From Paractinoplanes bogorensis (GTDB lineage: Bacteria > Actinomycetota > Actinomycetes > Mycobacteriales > Micromonosporaceae): DNA of 64,000 nt. The stretch is taken from NCBI RefSeq assembly GCF_018829635.1, contig NZ_JAHKKG010000010.1:186001-250000 (forward strand), written 5' to 3'. Positions 23,338-32,784 of the stretch are shown one piece after another; within the stretch, counting starts at the first letter, position 1, and every line of letters begins with the position of its first letter. The position numbers and the translations under genes are program-made. The notes beneath the pieces are model-generated. The model saw only the letters and a program-made list of their open reading frames with translations, was not told the origin of the DNA and did no database searches.

Positions 23338-26219
23338 ACGGCGGCGCTGTCGGGGTCGATCGGCAGCTCCAGGTCGGACTGCTGCAGAAGGCGGCCGGTG
23401 TCGGACGCGAAGACGAGCACCTTCATCGGCAGTGGCCCGGCCTGGCGGGGTACGACGGTGAAGACCTGGGGGGCGAGCGGCGCCCACGGGTCCAGACGGA
23501 CGGTGCACACCGCCGGCGTCACCTCGGCCCCCACCGAGACGAGCTTGATGTCGAGATACTCCTCGCCCGGCGGTGGCAGGTCGACGCTCAGGGACGGGGA
23601 GCCGATGCCGCAGGCGAACTCGAACGGCGCTCCGGGGTGCAGCCCACCGGCGGGGAAGTTCCGTGTCAAAGGCCGGCGCCCCGGACCGGTCGTCCGGGCC
23701 AGGGCCGGCTCCGGGCTGAGCCCGGCCGAACGCAGGGTGCCCTGCTCCCCCTGGTCGTCACCGTGTACGCGATAGACCTGCGCGGCGGCCAGCAGTCGGC
23801 CGCGGCCGGCACCGACTTGCCCGCACGCCACCTCCAACTCTCCCCGGGCCCGCCACAGTGATGCCCGGACCGGTGACAGGTCGTGGGCCAGGAGCTGTTC
23901 GAGGCTGTCGCACTGTGCTTCCGCCTGGTCGATCTGTGCGCGCGCTTCGTCGGTCCGTCCGTCCACGGTCAGGGCGCGGGTGAACAGGCACCGGGCCAGG
24001 GCCACGCCGGCGTAGTCGTGCATGCTCTGATACCGATGCACCGTCTCGGCCGCCCGGAACATCACCCAGCGGCTCAACCCGCCGGGATCCCGGGGCGGCT
24101 CGGCTGTGAGCTGTTCGAGCCTGGTCTCCACCACGCGCCGCAGCAGCCAGGCCGACCGCGACGCGTCGTCGGCGAAGCGCCGCCGGGTCGACCACAGATG
24201 GTCGACGGCGGCCTTCCACCGGCCTTCGCGGCGGGCCCGGTCGGCCAGGGCCAGCCCGAGCCAGTAGGCCAGTTCGTTGTCCTCGTCCGCCTCGCCGGGA
24301 TCCAGGTTCTCCTCGGTCGGCAGTATGGGCGCACGCATCAGGGCCACCACGCGCTGCAGCCTCCGATCAGCACCGTCGGCCGCCAGCAGCCCCGCGCGAT
24401 CGAGCTCCCAGGCGGCCGAGCGGTAGGCGCCCAGACGCAGGTAGGCCTCACCTCGGCGACGCCGGACCTCGGCCTCGGCGGACTGCGGGGAGAACACCTC
24501 GGCTCCCTCGGGTGGCCGGCGACGGGCCCGCCACAACCGTAGTCCGTTCGCGGTGACGGCGGCTTCGCGTAACGCGGCGAAGCCTTCGGCCCAGCCCGGC
24601 AGTGGGCTTTGCGCGGCATCCGGTCGGTAGCCGCCGAGGCGGGTCAGGAAGCCGCCCCGGGCCAGTTGCACCGCCACCACAGCCCGCTCGTCACGATGCT
24701 CGCGGGCCGACGCCAGCGCCAGATCCAGAACGCCCAGAACCTGTCGGCGGTCGACCCCGTCGGGCATGCAGTCGCCCAATCGGGCGGCGATCCGCCAGCA
24801 CATCTCGTAGTGCCCGCGCCGGTGAGCCGCCTGCACGCACCGCAGAAGATTGCGGTATTCGGCCCGGACCCAGCGATCGGACAGATTCGCGATGAGCTTG
24901 GGCAGGCTGGAGTCGCGCGGGAACCACGAGCGGTCCCCGGTGCGGAAGCCGGAACGGTATCCCGGTTCGTGCTCGACCAGGACCAGGTCGATGATCTCGA
25001 GGTAGGCCTCGTCGAACCGGTCCATCGCGGCGGCGTCAGCCTCGCGGTCGCGGCCCTGCCGGGCATGGACCGAGAACGCCCGGAACAGCGGGTGGAACCG
25101 GTAGCGATCCAGGCCCGTCAGCTGGTCGGACCCGGCCGGCTCGAGCAGTTGCCGCTCGGCCAGGCGGCTGACGATCTTCTCGGTCTCGATCTGCTCGTCG
25201 TCGGCGCGGAGATCCAGCAGCGGCGCCAGCGCCCAGGGCACAAAACTGTCGGCCTCGATGAGCGACAGCAGCTGGAAGGAGAGTCGCTCGACGCTGGTCA
25301 GCCGGGCGTACTCGCTCTCGATCCGTTCGCGCACGATCGCACTCTCGCGGCCCTCCGGGTCGGGAACCCGCAACTGCGCGGCTCTCTGCGGCGAGCGGGC
25401 CTTCGTCTCCACGATCACATTGCCGAGTGCCTCGATCGCCAGGGGCAGCCGGCCCAGACGGTCGACGATGTCCACGGCGAGTTCCTGCGTGTTCGAGGGC
25501 TGCTCATCGCTGACCGCGTACAGCATCTCCAGCGCATCGACCGTGCTCAACGGGCCGAGGTGATGCGATCGCACGCCCAGCGCCGGCCCGAGGTCACGGC
25601 GGCTGGTGACGATGACCGCGCACTTGGCGCCGCTGGGCAGCAACCGCGACACCTGGTCGTGATCACGGGCGGCGTCGAGGATGACCAGTATCCGGGCGCT
25701 CGAGGTCAGCGACCGGAATCGTGCCGAGCGTTCCACGGTGGCCCGGGGCAGACGCTCTCCCGGCCGCAGCACGGTGAGGAAGCGCAGCAGGACGTCGCTC
25801 TCGGCCCGAATGCTGCCGGCTTTGCCGAGGTTGGCGTACAACTGCCCGTCCGGAAAGTCGTCCGCGATCGATCGCGCCAGCTCCTGGGCCAGCACCGACT
25901 TGCCGACTCCGGGCATGCCGTGGATAGCCAGGATGATCGCGCCGTTGGACGCTTCCGGCTGGCTGAGCGCGCGCAACTGGGCCCGGAGGTCCTCCAGGTC
26001 GTCGGTACGACCCCGGAACGTGGGCAGGCGCATCGGCTCGGCGCCGATCAGCCCGTGCCCGGGCTGCCAATGCAGGGCCCGTTCGGCGAGGATCACGCCC
26101 GCGACAGCGGCCGCCACGGTCAGCAGCAGAACGGCACCGAAGGTTCCGGCTCCGGCCCGAGCCAGCGTCAGCCCGGCCGCCGCCACCAGCGCGATCACCA
26201 CCGCGATCCGCCCTCTCAT
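23334..26219 (-). CDS. Membrane-anchored STAND (NB-ARC) NTPase with helical repeats and C-terminal beta domain
   Basis: The 961-residue protein starts with two membrane helices (about 5-20 and 25-45). The NB-ARC ATPase has Walker A GMPGVGKS (101-108), Walker B ILVILDAA (about 177-184), and TSRRD plus GRLPLAIEALG, the sensor and GxP motifs. A winged-helix-like region follows (LSFQLLSLIEADSFVPWAL). Residues about 420-830 are helical, TPR-like repeats. The last 110 residues are a beta-rich domain (FEFACGIGSPSLSVDLPPPGEEYLDIKLVSV) that I cannot name. STAND NTPases assemble on ligand binding and switch on attached or neighbouring effectors. The ATG overlaps the stop of the first STAND gene. Confidence 0.8.
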   Translation of the reverse strand: MRGRIAVVIALVAAAGLTLARAGAGTFGAVLLLTVAAAVAGVILAERALHWQPGHGLIGAEPMRLPTFRGRTDDLEDLRAQLRALSQPEASNGAIILAIHGMPGVGKSVLAQELARSIADDFPDGQLYANLGKAGSIRAESDVLLRFLTVLRPGERLPRATVERSARFRSLTSSARILVILDAARDHDQVSRLLPSGAKCAVIVTSRRDLGPALGVRSHHLGPLSTVDALEMLYAVSDEQPSNTQELAVDIVDRLGRLPLAIEALGNVIVETKARSPQRAAQLRVPDPEGRESAIVRERIESEYARLTSVERLSFQLLSLIEADSFVPWALAPLLDLRADDEQIETEKIVSRLAERQLLEPAGSDQLTGLDRYRFHPLFRAFSVHARQGRDREADAAAMDRFDEAYLEIIDLVLVEHEPGYRSGFRTGDRSWFPRDSSLPKLIANLSDRWVRAEYRNLLRCVQAAHRRGHYEMCWRIAARLGDCMPDGVDRRQVLGVLDLALASAREHRDERAVVAVQLARGGFLTRLGGYRPDAAQSPLPGWAEGFAALREAAVTANGLRLWRARRRPPEGAEVFSPQSAEAEVRRRRGEAYLRLGAYRSAAWELDRAGLLAADGADRRLQRVVALMRAPILPTEENLDPGEADEDNELAYWLGLALADRARREGRWKAAVDHLWSTRRRFADDASRSAWLLRRVVETRLEQLTAEPPRDPGGLSRWVMFRAAETVHRYQSMHDYAGVALARCLFTRALTVDGRTDEARAQIDQAEAQCDSLEQLLAHDLSPVRASLWRARGELEVACGQVGAGRGRLLAAAQVYRVHGDDQGEQGTLRSAGLSPEPALARTTGPGRRPLTRNFPAGGLHPGAPFEFACGIGSPSLSVDLPPPGEEYLDIKLVSVGAEVTPAVCTVRLDPWAPLAPQVFTVVPRQAGPLPMKVLVFASDTGRLLQQSDLELPIDPDSAAV

Positions 26220-28492
26220 GAGGTGGCCGCCGCGACGGGATCGGGGCGCCGTTGCAGACGGTTCAGGCGGCGCCGGACCCGCATGGCTCCCCAGTCCGCA
26301 CCGATCGACGCGTACATTCGCCGGGCCGACCGGAGGAGGTCTACGGCATGGTCGTCCTCGTGGCGTAGTTCCTGCACCCGGGCGAGTTCCTCCGCGGCGC
26401 CGGCCTCGGCCCAGGGGTCGCCGCAACTGTGGAAGGTCTCCAGAGCCTCACTGAGAAACAGCGCCGCCCCGTCGTGATAACCCTGCCGGGTCAGCGTCTT
26501 GCCGGCCTCCTGCCGACAGTGGGCCCGCCCGTAGCGATGGCTCATCTCGTCGAAGTGCCCCAGGGCGGACAGAGCCAGGTCCAGCGCGTCGGTGTACCGC
26601 CCGTCGTGTCGGGCGGTGATCGAACGCTGATAGTTCAGCCACCCCACCCACAGCGATTGCCCCAGCTCGGCGGCCTCGGCCGCGGCGACCGCCAGGCAGT
26701 GTTCGGCCTGCTGATTCCGGCGCTCGGCGAGCAGGACCCGGCCCCGGGCGTAGGCGAGGCCGGCCCGCTGCCGCGGCTCGGTTCGGCACAGCTGATCCGC
26801 CCGGTCGAGCAGCGGGTGTCCGCGCGACGCGTGCGAGCTGATCGATTCGACCAGGGCCGCCTCGCGTAGCGTCCGGATGCTCTCGATCCGGTCGGGTGTT
26901 CCGTCCAGGAGCCGGCGGGCCTCCCGCAGGGACCGGCGGGCCCGGCCGAGGTGCCGCAGCCGGCGGTGGCGCCAGGCGTCGATCCGCCAGGCCCGGATCA
27001 TCGACCGCGGGTGACCACTTCGCATCGGCAGTCTCAGCAGGTCGTCGACCTCGTCGAGACCGCCCAGCTCACTGTGGAGTTCGGCCAGCATCGCCGTGGC
27101 CTCGGCCTCGGCGGCGGTGTCGCGCAGATCGCGGGCGTGCGAGATGACATGACGGGTCGCGTCGAAGGCGGCCGCCAGCTCCCCCTGGTGCACACGCCCC
27201 TGGATCACCTCGAAGAGGTCGTCGGCGATCGGCGACGACATCCGCCGGTCCCGGCTCGCCTGCAGAGCGCGCTCCGCCTCTCCCTCCGGCGCTGGGCCCC
27301 GCCGGTCCGCCAGCTGGCGGGCATAACCCTGCACGTGCTCGAGGATGCGGTACAACTGCACGCCGGCCGCATCGCGGGTGAAGCGCTCGAGCAGGCCGGC
27401 ATCCGTCAGCCGGTCGCACAGCAGCCAGGCCTCCGACTCCTCGCCGCCGAGCACCGCGGCCAGTTCCCAGGGCTCGAACTGGCGGTTCCGGATGTACCCG
27501 AGCCGGGTGAGCGCCTCCTGCTCCGGACTGGCCAGCATGGCGTAGCTGACGTTGAGGGCGGCATCGAAGGTTCCGCCCTGCCGCATCCGGCCCAGCGCCG
27601 CCCAGAGACGTGTGTTCGGCCGGGCCGCCAGGGCCATGCCGACCAACTGGATCGCCAGCGGATGACCGGCCGCGGCCGAGACGATCAACAGCGCCGTGTC
27701 CCTTTCCCGTTCCACCCGTTCGGCCCCGATGATCCCGCTCAGCATGCGGACGGCAGGCTCCGGTTCGAGCTCCGCCAAGGGGATGTCGAAGGTCTCCAGC
27801 TCGGGCAGCGGGGCCCGCGCGGTGATCAGGACGGAACACCAGGATGTGTCCGGGAGCAGGGGCAGGACCAGGTCGGCGCTGCTGACGTCATCGAAGACCA
27901 CGAGCAGCCGCCGCCGGGCCGAGAGCCGCCGGGCCAGCCGCCGGTACAACGCCTCCTGCCGGGCCGGCTTGGGCGGCACCATCCGATCCGGGCCAGCCAG
28001 GGCATGCACGAATCTTCGCCGCACTGTTCGAACTGACTTCTCGAGCGCCATGTCCGGGTCGAACTGGGCGAACAGCTCCCCACCGGGGAACTGCTGCGCC
28101 ACCCGGTGCGCCACATAGAGCGCGAAGGCGGTCTTGCCGACGCCGGCTTCTCCGGACACCAGCGCGATCCGGCGACGGCCGTCCCAGCGCCCATCGTGCT
28201 CGTCCCCGGTCAAGTAATCACAGAGCCGGTCGACATCGTCCTCCCGGCCGACCATCGAGGTGGGTGGCGGCGGCAGATTGGACGGTGCGGCCGGCCGGGC
28301 GTGACGCAGCTGATCCGAGACGTACCAGCCGGCGGCGCCGAGGAGGTAAGCGGCTGCGACCACGAGCAGCACGGACACTCCTGGGCGGCCGTCGATCGCC
28401 AGGACGGCGGCGGCCGGGAGCGGTACGCCCAACAGGACCAGGACCGCCGAGCGATAAGGAGTGACCCGGTCGAGAAGCAGCTGGCGCACCAT
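26216..28492 (-). CDS. Membrane-anchored STAND (NB-ARC) NTPase with TPR-like repeats
   Basis: The 758-residue protein is the first gene of the operon. Two N-terminal membrane helices (about 14-32 and 38-57) precede an NB-ARC module with Walker A GEAGVGKT (114-121), Walker B LLVVFDD (196-202) and GHPLAIQLVGMAL. The second half (about 440-750) is made of TPR-like helical pairs such as HCLAVAAAEAAELGQSLWVGWLNYQRSITARHDGRYTDALDLALSAL. The architecture parallels the second STAND protein without its C-terminal beta domain, so the pair may be a duplicated sensor set. The ATG at 28492 sits close behind GAGGGGG. No effector domain is fused to it. Confidence 0.8.
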   Translation of the reverse strand: MVRQLLLDRVTPYRSAVLVLLGVPLPAAAVLAIDGRPGVSVLLVVAAAYLLGAAGWYVSDQLRHARPAAPSNLPPPPTSMVGREDDVDRLCDYLTGDEHDGRWDGRRRIALVSGEAGVGKTAFALYVAHRVAQQFPGGELFAQFDPDMALEKSVRTVRRRFVHALAGPDRMVPPKPARQEALYRRLARRLSARRRLLVVFDDVSSADLVLPLLPDTSWCSVLITARAPLPELETFDIPLAELEPEPAVRMLSGIIGAERVERERDTALLIVSAAAGHPLAIQLVGMALAARPNTRLWAALGRMRQGGTFDAALNVSYAMLASPEQEALTRLGYIRNRQFEPWELAAVLGGEESEAWLLCDRLTDAGLLERFTRDAAGVQLYRILEHVQGYARQLADRRGPAPEGEAERALQASRDRRMSSPIADDLFEVIQGRVHQGELAAAFDATRHVISHARDLRDTAAEAEATAMLAELHSELGGLDEVDDLLRLPMRSGHPRSMIRAWRIDAWRHRRLRHLGRARRSLREARRLLDGTPDRIESIRTLREAALVESISSHASRGHPLLDRADQLCRTEPRQRAGLAYARGRVLLAERRNQQAEHCLAVAAAEAAELGQSLWVGWLNYQRSITARHDGRYTDALDLALSALGHFDEMSHRYGRAHCRQEAGKTLTRQGYHDGAALFLSEALETFHSCGDPWAEAGAAEELARVQELRHEDDHAVDLLRSARRMYASIGADWGAMRVRRRLNRLQRRPDPVAAATS

Positions 28493-28648
28493 GACCCCCT
28501 CAATCCATGCCCTCAGAATGACCGACCGGCTCGCACCGCGCCATCGCACAACTGACGGACAGCGTTCCGGCTAGAGGATCTCGGCTCGCGTGCTCGAAGG
28601 GGCAGACGCGACCGCAGGTATTGACAATCGTCTACGTCAAGAATCCAC

Positions 28649-28662
28649 TGACAACGATGTCA
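28649..28662 (+). promoter_or_regulatory. LacI-type operator candidate upstream of the GH92 gene
   Basis: TGACAACGATGTCA fits the TGACAnCGnTGTCA dyad used by many actinobacterial LacI-family sugar regulators. It lies 46 bases before the ATG and 22 bases after TTGACA, so it overlaps the promoter. No LacI gene is present in the window. Confidence 0.5.
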
Positions 28663-28707
28663 TCGGCCTTTCCCCGGGCCGACCCGCTCGCCGAGAGTGA
28701 GGGATCC

Positions 28708-31521
28708 ATGTCCCGACCCCGCCACCCCCAGGCACCGAGCCGGCCTCGCCGCCGCGCGCTCGTGTCCGCCGCCGTTCTGGCCGCTACTGTCCTCGTGCCG
28801 GTAGCATCCGCCTCCCCCGCGCTCGCCGTGACCAATCCCGCCGACTCGGTCAACACGCTCGTCGGCACGCAGGGCGGTGAGACCTTTCCGGGCGCTGTCA
28901 CCCCGTACGGGATGATGCAGTGGAGTCCCGAGAACACCGCCGGGAACCAGACCCGGACCGTGCGCCCCGGTGGCTACGGCTACAACACCACCAAGATCCG
29001 CGGGTTCAGCCTCACCCACATGTCGGGCACGGGCTGCGCGGGTGGATCGGGTGACATTCCCTTCTTCCCGTACGCGGGAACGGTGTCCTCCTCCCCCTCG
29101 GCCGACCGGACCGACGCCGTCTACGCCAGTACGTTCAGCCACGCCAACGAGACCGCGAAAGCCGGCTACTACCAGGTCAAGCTCGACTCGGGCGTGAACA
29201 CCGAGCTCACCACGTCGACGCGTACGGGGGCCGGTCGTTTCACCTATCCGGCCGGGCAGACCGCCTCGATGCTGGTGCGCACGTCCAACTCGGAGGTCGG
29301 CAGCAGCGCCGCCCAGCTCAGCATCAACGCGGCCACCCGGACGATCAGCGGCTCGGTGACCAGCGGCAACTTCTGCGGCTACATCAACACCGTGGCCCGG
29401 CGCAGCTACTACACGCTCTACTTCACGGCCGTGTTCGACAAGCCGTTCGCCTCCACCGGCACCTGGCAGGACAGCACGGTCACGGCGGGCGGGACCAGCA
29501 GCAGCGGCGGCACGACCTACGGCACCGACGGCTGGCCGGTCGCGGGCAAGGGTTCCGGCGGCTACGTCACCTTCGACACGAGCGGCGGCGCCACCGTCAA
29601 CGCGCGCGTCGGCATCTCGTACGTGAGCGCATCGAACGCCCAGGCCAACCTGACCGCCGAGAACCCGGCCGGGACCACGTTCGACACGATCCGCCAGCGG
29701 GCCACCGACGCGTGGAACACCGAGCTCGGCCGCATCGACGTGAACGGCGGCACGACCGCGCAGACGCAGACGTTCTACTCCGCGCTCTACCACTCACTGC
29801 TGCACCCGAACGTCTTCAACGACGTCAACGGCCAGTACATGGGCATGGACCAGCAGGTGCACACCCTGACGAGCGGGCAGAAGGCGCAGTACGCCAACTT
29901 CTCGGGCTGGGACGTCTATCGCGGACAGCTGCAACTGGTGACGCTGCTACGGCCCGACGTCGGCGCCGACATCGCGCAGTCGCTGCTCAACCAGGCCGAC
30001 CAGAACAACGGCGTCTGGGACCGCTGGACCCACAACCAGGGCGGCACCCACGTGATGACCGGCGACCCGGCCCACGCCGCGCTGCCCAGCATCTACGCGT
30101 TCGGTGGCACCGGCTTCAACGCGTCGGCCGCCCTCACCTCGATGGTCCGCGCCGCCACCACCGTCACCGCGGCCGACCTGAGCCGCGACGGCTGGAACGT
30201 CATGGTGGTCGGCGAACGCCCGTCGCTCGACAAGTGGCTGTCGCTGCACTACATCCCGGCCGACGGCAACGCGTGGGGTGGCGCGGGCGAGACCCTCGAG
30301 GACTCGATCGCCGACTTCGGCCTGTCGCAGCTGGCCCAGCGCCTCGGCAACGCGAGCACGGCCCAGCAGTTCGGCGAGCGGGCGCAGTACTGGAAAAACG
30401 TGTTCAACGCCGGCTACATCCAGAACCGCAACGCCAACGGGACATGGCCGTCCTTCGATCCCGCCAGCAGCAGCGGGTTCGCCGAGGGCAGCGCCGCCCA
30501 ATACACGTGGATGGTGCCGCACAACGTCCGCGGCCTGTTCGACCGCATGGGTGGCAACGCCACCGCGATCAGCCGGCTCGACTCGTTCTTCCACAACAGC
30601 GACGGCACCTGGGCGCTGCGCAACGCCGGCGGCACCAAGTCGGCCCTGGACAACGAGCCGTCGATCTGGACGCCGTGGTTCTACAACTACGCCGGGCGGG
30701 CCGACAAGACTCAGCAGACCGTCCGGCAGGTGCTGAACACGTTGTGGGCGCCCACCCCGACCGGCATTCCCGGGCAGGACGACCTGGGCGCCATGTCGGC
30801 CTGGTACGTCTGGTCGGCCATGGGCCTGCAACCGCTGACCCCCGGCCGGGCCGAGCTGCTGGTGTCGAGCCCGCTGTTCCCGTCGGTGACGATCAAGCGC
30901 GGCAACGGGCCCACACTCTCCCTTTCGGCTCCGGGCGCGACCAGTTCCCCGTACGTGCAAAGCCTGTCGGTCAACGGTGCGGCGACCAACCGGGCCTGGC
31001 TGCCGGAGTCCTTTGTCGCCGGCGGCGGTTCGCTGGCGTTCACGTTGAGCGGCACGGCCAACCCCTCGTGGGGAACGGACGCGCCGCCCTCGTTCGACAC
31101 AGTTTCGTCCAATGTGGCGCTCGGCAAGCCGGCCACCGGGTCGACCGCGTGCAACGCGAACGAGACGCCGCCGCTCGCCGTCAACGGCAGCGTCGCCGAC
31201 AAGTGGTGCTCGACCGCGGCCACGAAGTATCTGCAGGTCGACCTGGGCGCCACCACCGCGATCGGCTCGTTCACGGTGCGCCACGCGGCCGCCGGTGGCG
31301 AGACGGCCACGTGGAACACGCGCGACTTCGACATCCAGGTCTCGCCCGACGGCACGGCGTGGACCACGGTCGTGCAGGCGCGCGGCAACACCGCCAACGT
31401 GTCGACACACGCCGCTCCGGCCGGCACGAGCGGACGCTACCTGCGCCTCAACGTCCTCACCCCGCAACAGAACACGGGTGGGGCGGCGCGCATCTACGAG
31501 TTCGAGGCGTACGCCCGCTGA
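28708..31521 (+). CDS. Secreted GH92 alpha-mannosidase with C-terminal F5/8-type (CBM32-like) domain
   Basis: The 937-residue protein has a long basic signal peptide (residues 1-40, ending ALA-VT). The GH92 domain begins VNTLVGTQGGETFPGAVTPYGMMQWSP and continues with GFSLTHMSGTGCAGGSGDIPFFP. The proposed general acid lies in FAEGSAAQYTWMVPHN, and the conserved Asp pair in GIPGQDDLGAMSAWYVWSAMG. Residues about 800-937 form a discoidin/CBM32 fold (NVALGKPATGS ... YLRLNVLTPQQ). GH92 enzymes are calcium-dependent exo-alpha-mannosidases that trim N-glycans or fungal mannan outside the cell. The start at 28708 follows GAGGGA; upstream in-frame codons overlap the candidate operator. Confidence 0.92.
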   Translation: MSRPRHPQAPSRPRRRALVSAAVLAATVLVPVASASPALAVTNPADSVNTLVGTQGGETFPGAVTPYGMMQWSPENTAGNQTRTVRPGGYGYNTTKIRGFSLTHMSGTGCAGGSGDIPFFPYAGTVSSSPSADRTDAVYASTFSHANETAKAGYYQVKLDSGVNTELTTSTRTGAGRFTYPAGQTASMLVRTSNSEVGSSAAQLSINAATRTISGSVTSGNFCGYINTVARRSYYTLYFTAVFDKPFASTGTWQDSTVTAGGTSSSGGTTYGTDGWPVAGKGSGGYVTFDTSGGATVNARVGISYVSASNAQANLTAENPAGTTFDTIRQRATDAWNTELGRIDVNGGTTAQTQTFYSALYHSLLHPNVFNDVNGQYMGMDQQVHTLTSGQKAQYANFSGWDVYRGQLQLVTLLRPDVGADIAQSLLNQADQNNGVWDRWTHNQGGTHVMTGDPAHAALPSIYAFGGTGFNASAALTSMVRAATTVTAADLSRDGWNVMVVGERPSLDKWLSLHYIPADGNAWGGAGETLEDSIADFGLSQLAQRLGNASTAQQFGERAQYWKNVFNAGYIQNRNANGTWPSFDPASSSGFAEGSAAQYTWMVPHNVRGLFDRMGGNATAISRLDSFFHNSDGTWALRNAGGTKSALDNEPSIWTPWFYNYAGRADKTQQTVRQVLNTLWAPTPTGIPGQDDLGAMSAWYVWSAMGLQPLTPGRAELLVSSPLFPSVTIKRGNGPTLSLSAPGATSSPYVQSLSVNGAATNRAWLPESFVAGGGSLAFTLSGTANPSWGTDAPPSFDTVSSNVALGKPATGSTACNANETPPLAVNGSVADKWCSTAATKYLQVDLGATTAIGSFTVRHAAAGGETATWNTRDFDIQVSPDGTAWTTVVQARGNTANVSTHAAPAGTSGRYLRLNVLTPQQNTGGAARIYEFEAYAR

Positions 31522-31527
31522 CGGGCC

Positions 31528-31977
31528 TCACGCCGCCCGATCGCCGTCCTCCCTCACGCGGGAGACGGTGATCGGGCTGGCGTGCTCGACCGTGCGGGAG
31601 ACAGTGCAGAGCCGCTCGTGCGACTGCTGCATGATGCGGGGCAGGGCCGCACGCGCCCGGTCGCCGTCGGGCCCGTCGGGAAAGGCGACGTCGAACTCGA
31701 CCCGCAGATCGTCCATCCGGTTCTCGCCCGCATCGTCCTTGATCTTCTCGCCGCTGACCCGCACGACGAACCGCACCGGCTCGGCCCGCCGGCCGGTGAC
31801 CAGATCGACGTCGATGCCGGTGCACCCACCGATGGCCGCGAGCAGCAACTCGACCGGCGTGAAGGCGTCGTCCTCGCCGGAGCCCAGCGGCATCTCCCCA
31901 CCCCGGACGTTACGCACCACGAACCGCCCGCTGCCGGACCGCTCGAGCTCGACCGAACGATGTGTTTCCTTAGTCAT
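31528..31977 (-). CDS. OsmC-family peroxiredoxin-like protein
   Basis: The 149-residue protein has the OsmC fold with its two redox cysteines: AIGGCTGIDV (about residue 52) and HERLCTVSRTVE (about 124). OsmC proteins reduce organic hydroperoxides with thiol cosubstrates in the cytoplasm. The ATG at 31977 is preceded by TAGCGT with a seven-base gap, a leaderless promoter. It is convergent with the GH92 gene, with six bases between the stops, and its start faces the end of the metalloregulator gene. Confidence 0.88.
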   Translation of the reverse strand: MTKETHRSVELERSGSGRFVVRNVRGGEMPLGSGEDDAFTPVELLLAAIGGCTGIDVDLVTGRRAEPVRFVVRVSGEKIKDDAGENRMDDLRVEFDVAFPDGPDGDRARAALPRIMQQSHERLCTVSRTVEHASPITVSRVREDGDRAA

Positions 31978-32091
31978 GCCGACGACGCTATCCGCTCCAC
32001 CTCACCGCGCCGGCGCGACTTTGCCGTCTCTCCGCCCGGCGCGTGCCGATCCAGCCCGACCCACCGCCACACCGCCGGGGTCGGCCGCCTT

Positions 32092-32784
32092 TCAGCGGCG
32101 GTCAGGGTCGGGGTCGGCCGTGACGATGATGCCGTGGGCCAGCGGCTCCGGGACACAGACGCCGCTGACGATGACGGCGTTCGGCTCGTGGGTGATGGTT
32201 ACGACTCGGCCCGGAACTACACCGGCGGCGGTCAGCTCGGCCAGCAAGAGGGTCTGGACCCACTCGCCCAGGCGGTCGACGACGAAGGTGCCGCCCGGGG
32301 TGGCGGACGTCAGCGCGATCTCGCTCCGCGGCCGGCGCCGCGGGGCCGGAGGGCCGCCGATCGCCGTCAGGCCGGGGATCGGGTTGCCGTAGGGCGAGCG
32401 GATCGGATAGCCCAGCTTGCGGAAGATCACCTGCTCGACGTGGTCGCTGAGGGCGTGCTGCAGCCGGTCCGCTTCCGGGTGGGCCTGCTCGTAGGGGACG
32501 CCGAGGATGTCGACCAGCAGCAGCTCGGCCAGGCGGTGGCGGCGCATCACGGCGACCGCCTGCCGCCGGCCGGTGCGGGTCAGGAGCAGGTGGCGACGCT
32601 CGTCGATGGTGATCAGGCGGTGTTCCTGCATGCGGTAGATGGTCTTGTGGACCGTGGGTGCGCGGCGGCCCAGCCGTTCGACGATGCGGGCGCTCAGCGG
32701 CAGCAGGCCCTCTTCCTCGCACTCGAGGATGATCCGCAGGTACATGCCGACGAGCTGGCTCGGGTCGCCCGCATTTTCAGCCAA
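32092..32784 (-). CDS. DtxR/IdeR-family metal-dependent repressor with altered metal site and recognition helix
   Basis: This 230-residue protein aligns with IdeR over three domains: winged helix (1-75), metal-binding/dimerisation (76-145) and a C-terminal SH3-like domain (about 150-230). Against the DtxR/IdeR ligands it keeps Met14 (DtxR Met10), His83, Glu87, His102 and His110. Asp106 replaces the key Cys102, and Gln109 replaces Glu105. A hard Asp ligand hints at manganese or another metal rather than iron. In the recognition helix, DtxR Ser37 and Gln43 become Arg41 and Lys47, so a different operator is expected. The TTG start is supported by GGGAGGAA. The promoter carries CTACAACGTGTAG, which suggests autoregulation. 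Confidence 0.88.
   Translation of the reverse strand: MAENAGDPSQLVGMYLRIILECEEEGLLPLSARIVERLGRRAPTVHKTIYRMQEHRLITIDERRHLLLTRTGRRQAVAVMRRHRLAELLLVDILGVPYEQAHPEADRLQHALSDHVEQVIFRKLGYPIRSPYGNPIPGLTAIGGPPAPRRRPRSEIALTSATPGGTFVVDRLGEWVQTLLLAELTAAGVVPGRVVTITHEPNAVIVSGVCVPEPLAHGIIVTADPDPDRR

Noticed and set aside
29712..31571. 619-codon forward frame inside the GH92 gene
   Set aside because: It is the +1 shadow of the GH92 frame, with no homology signals; the GH92 motifs are all in the other frame.
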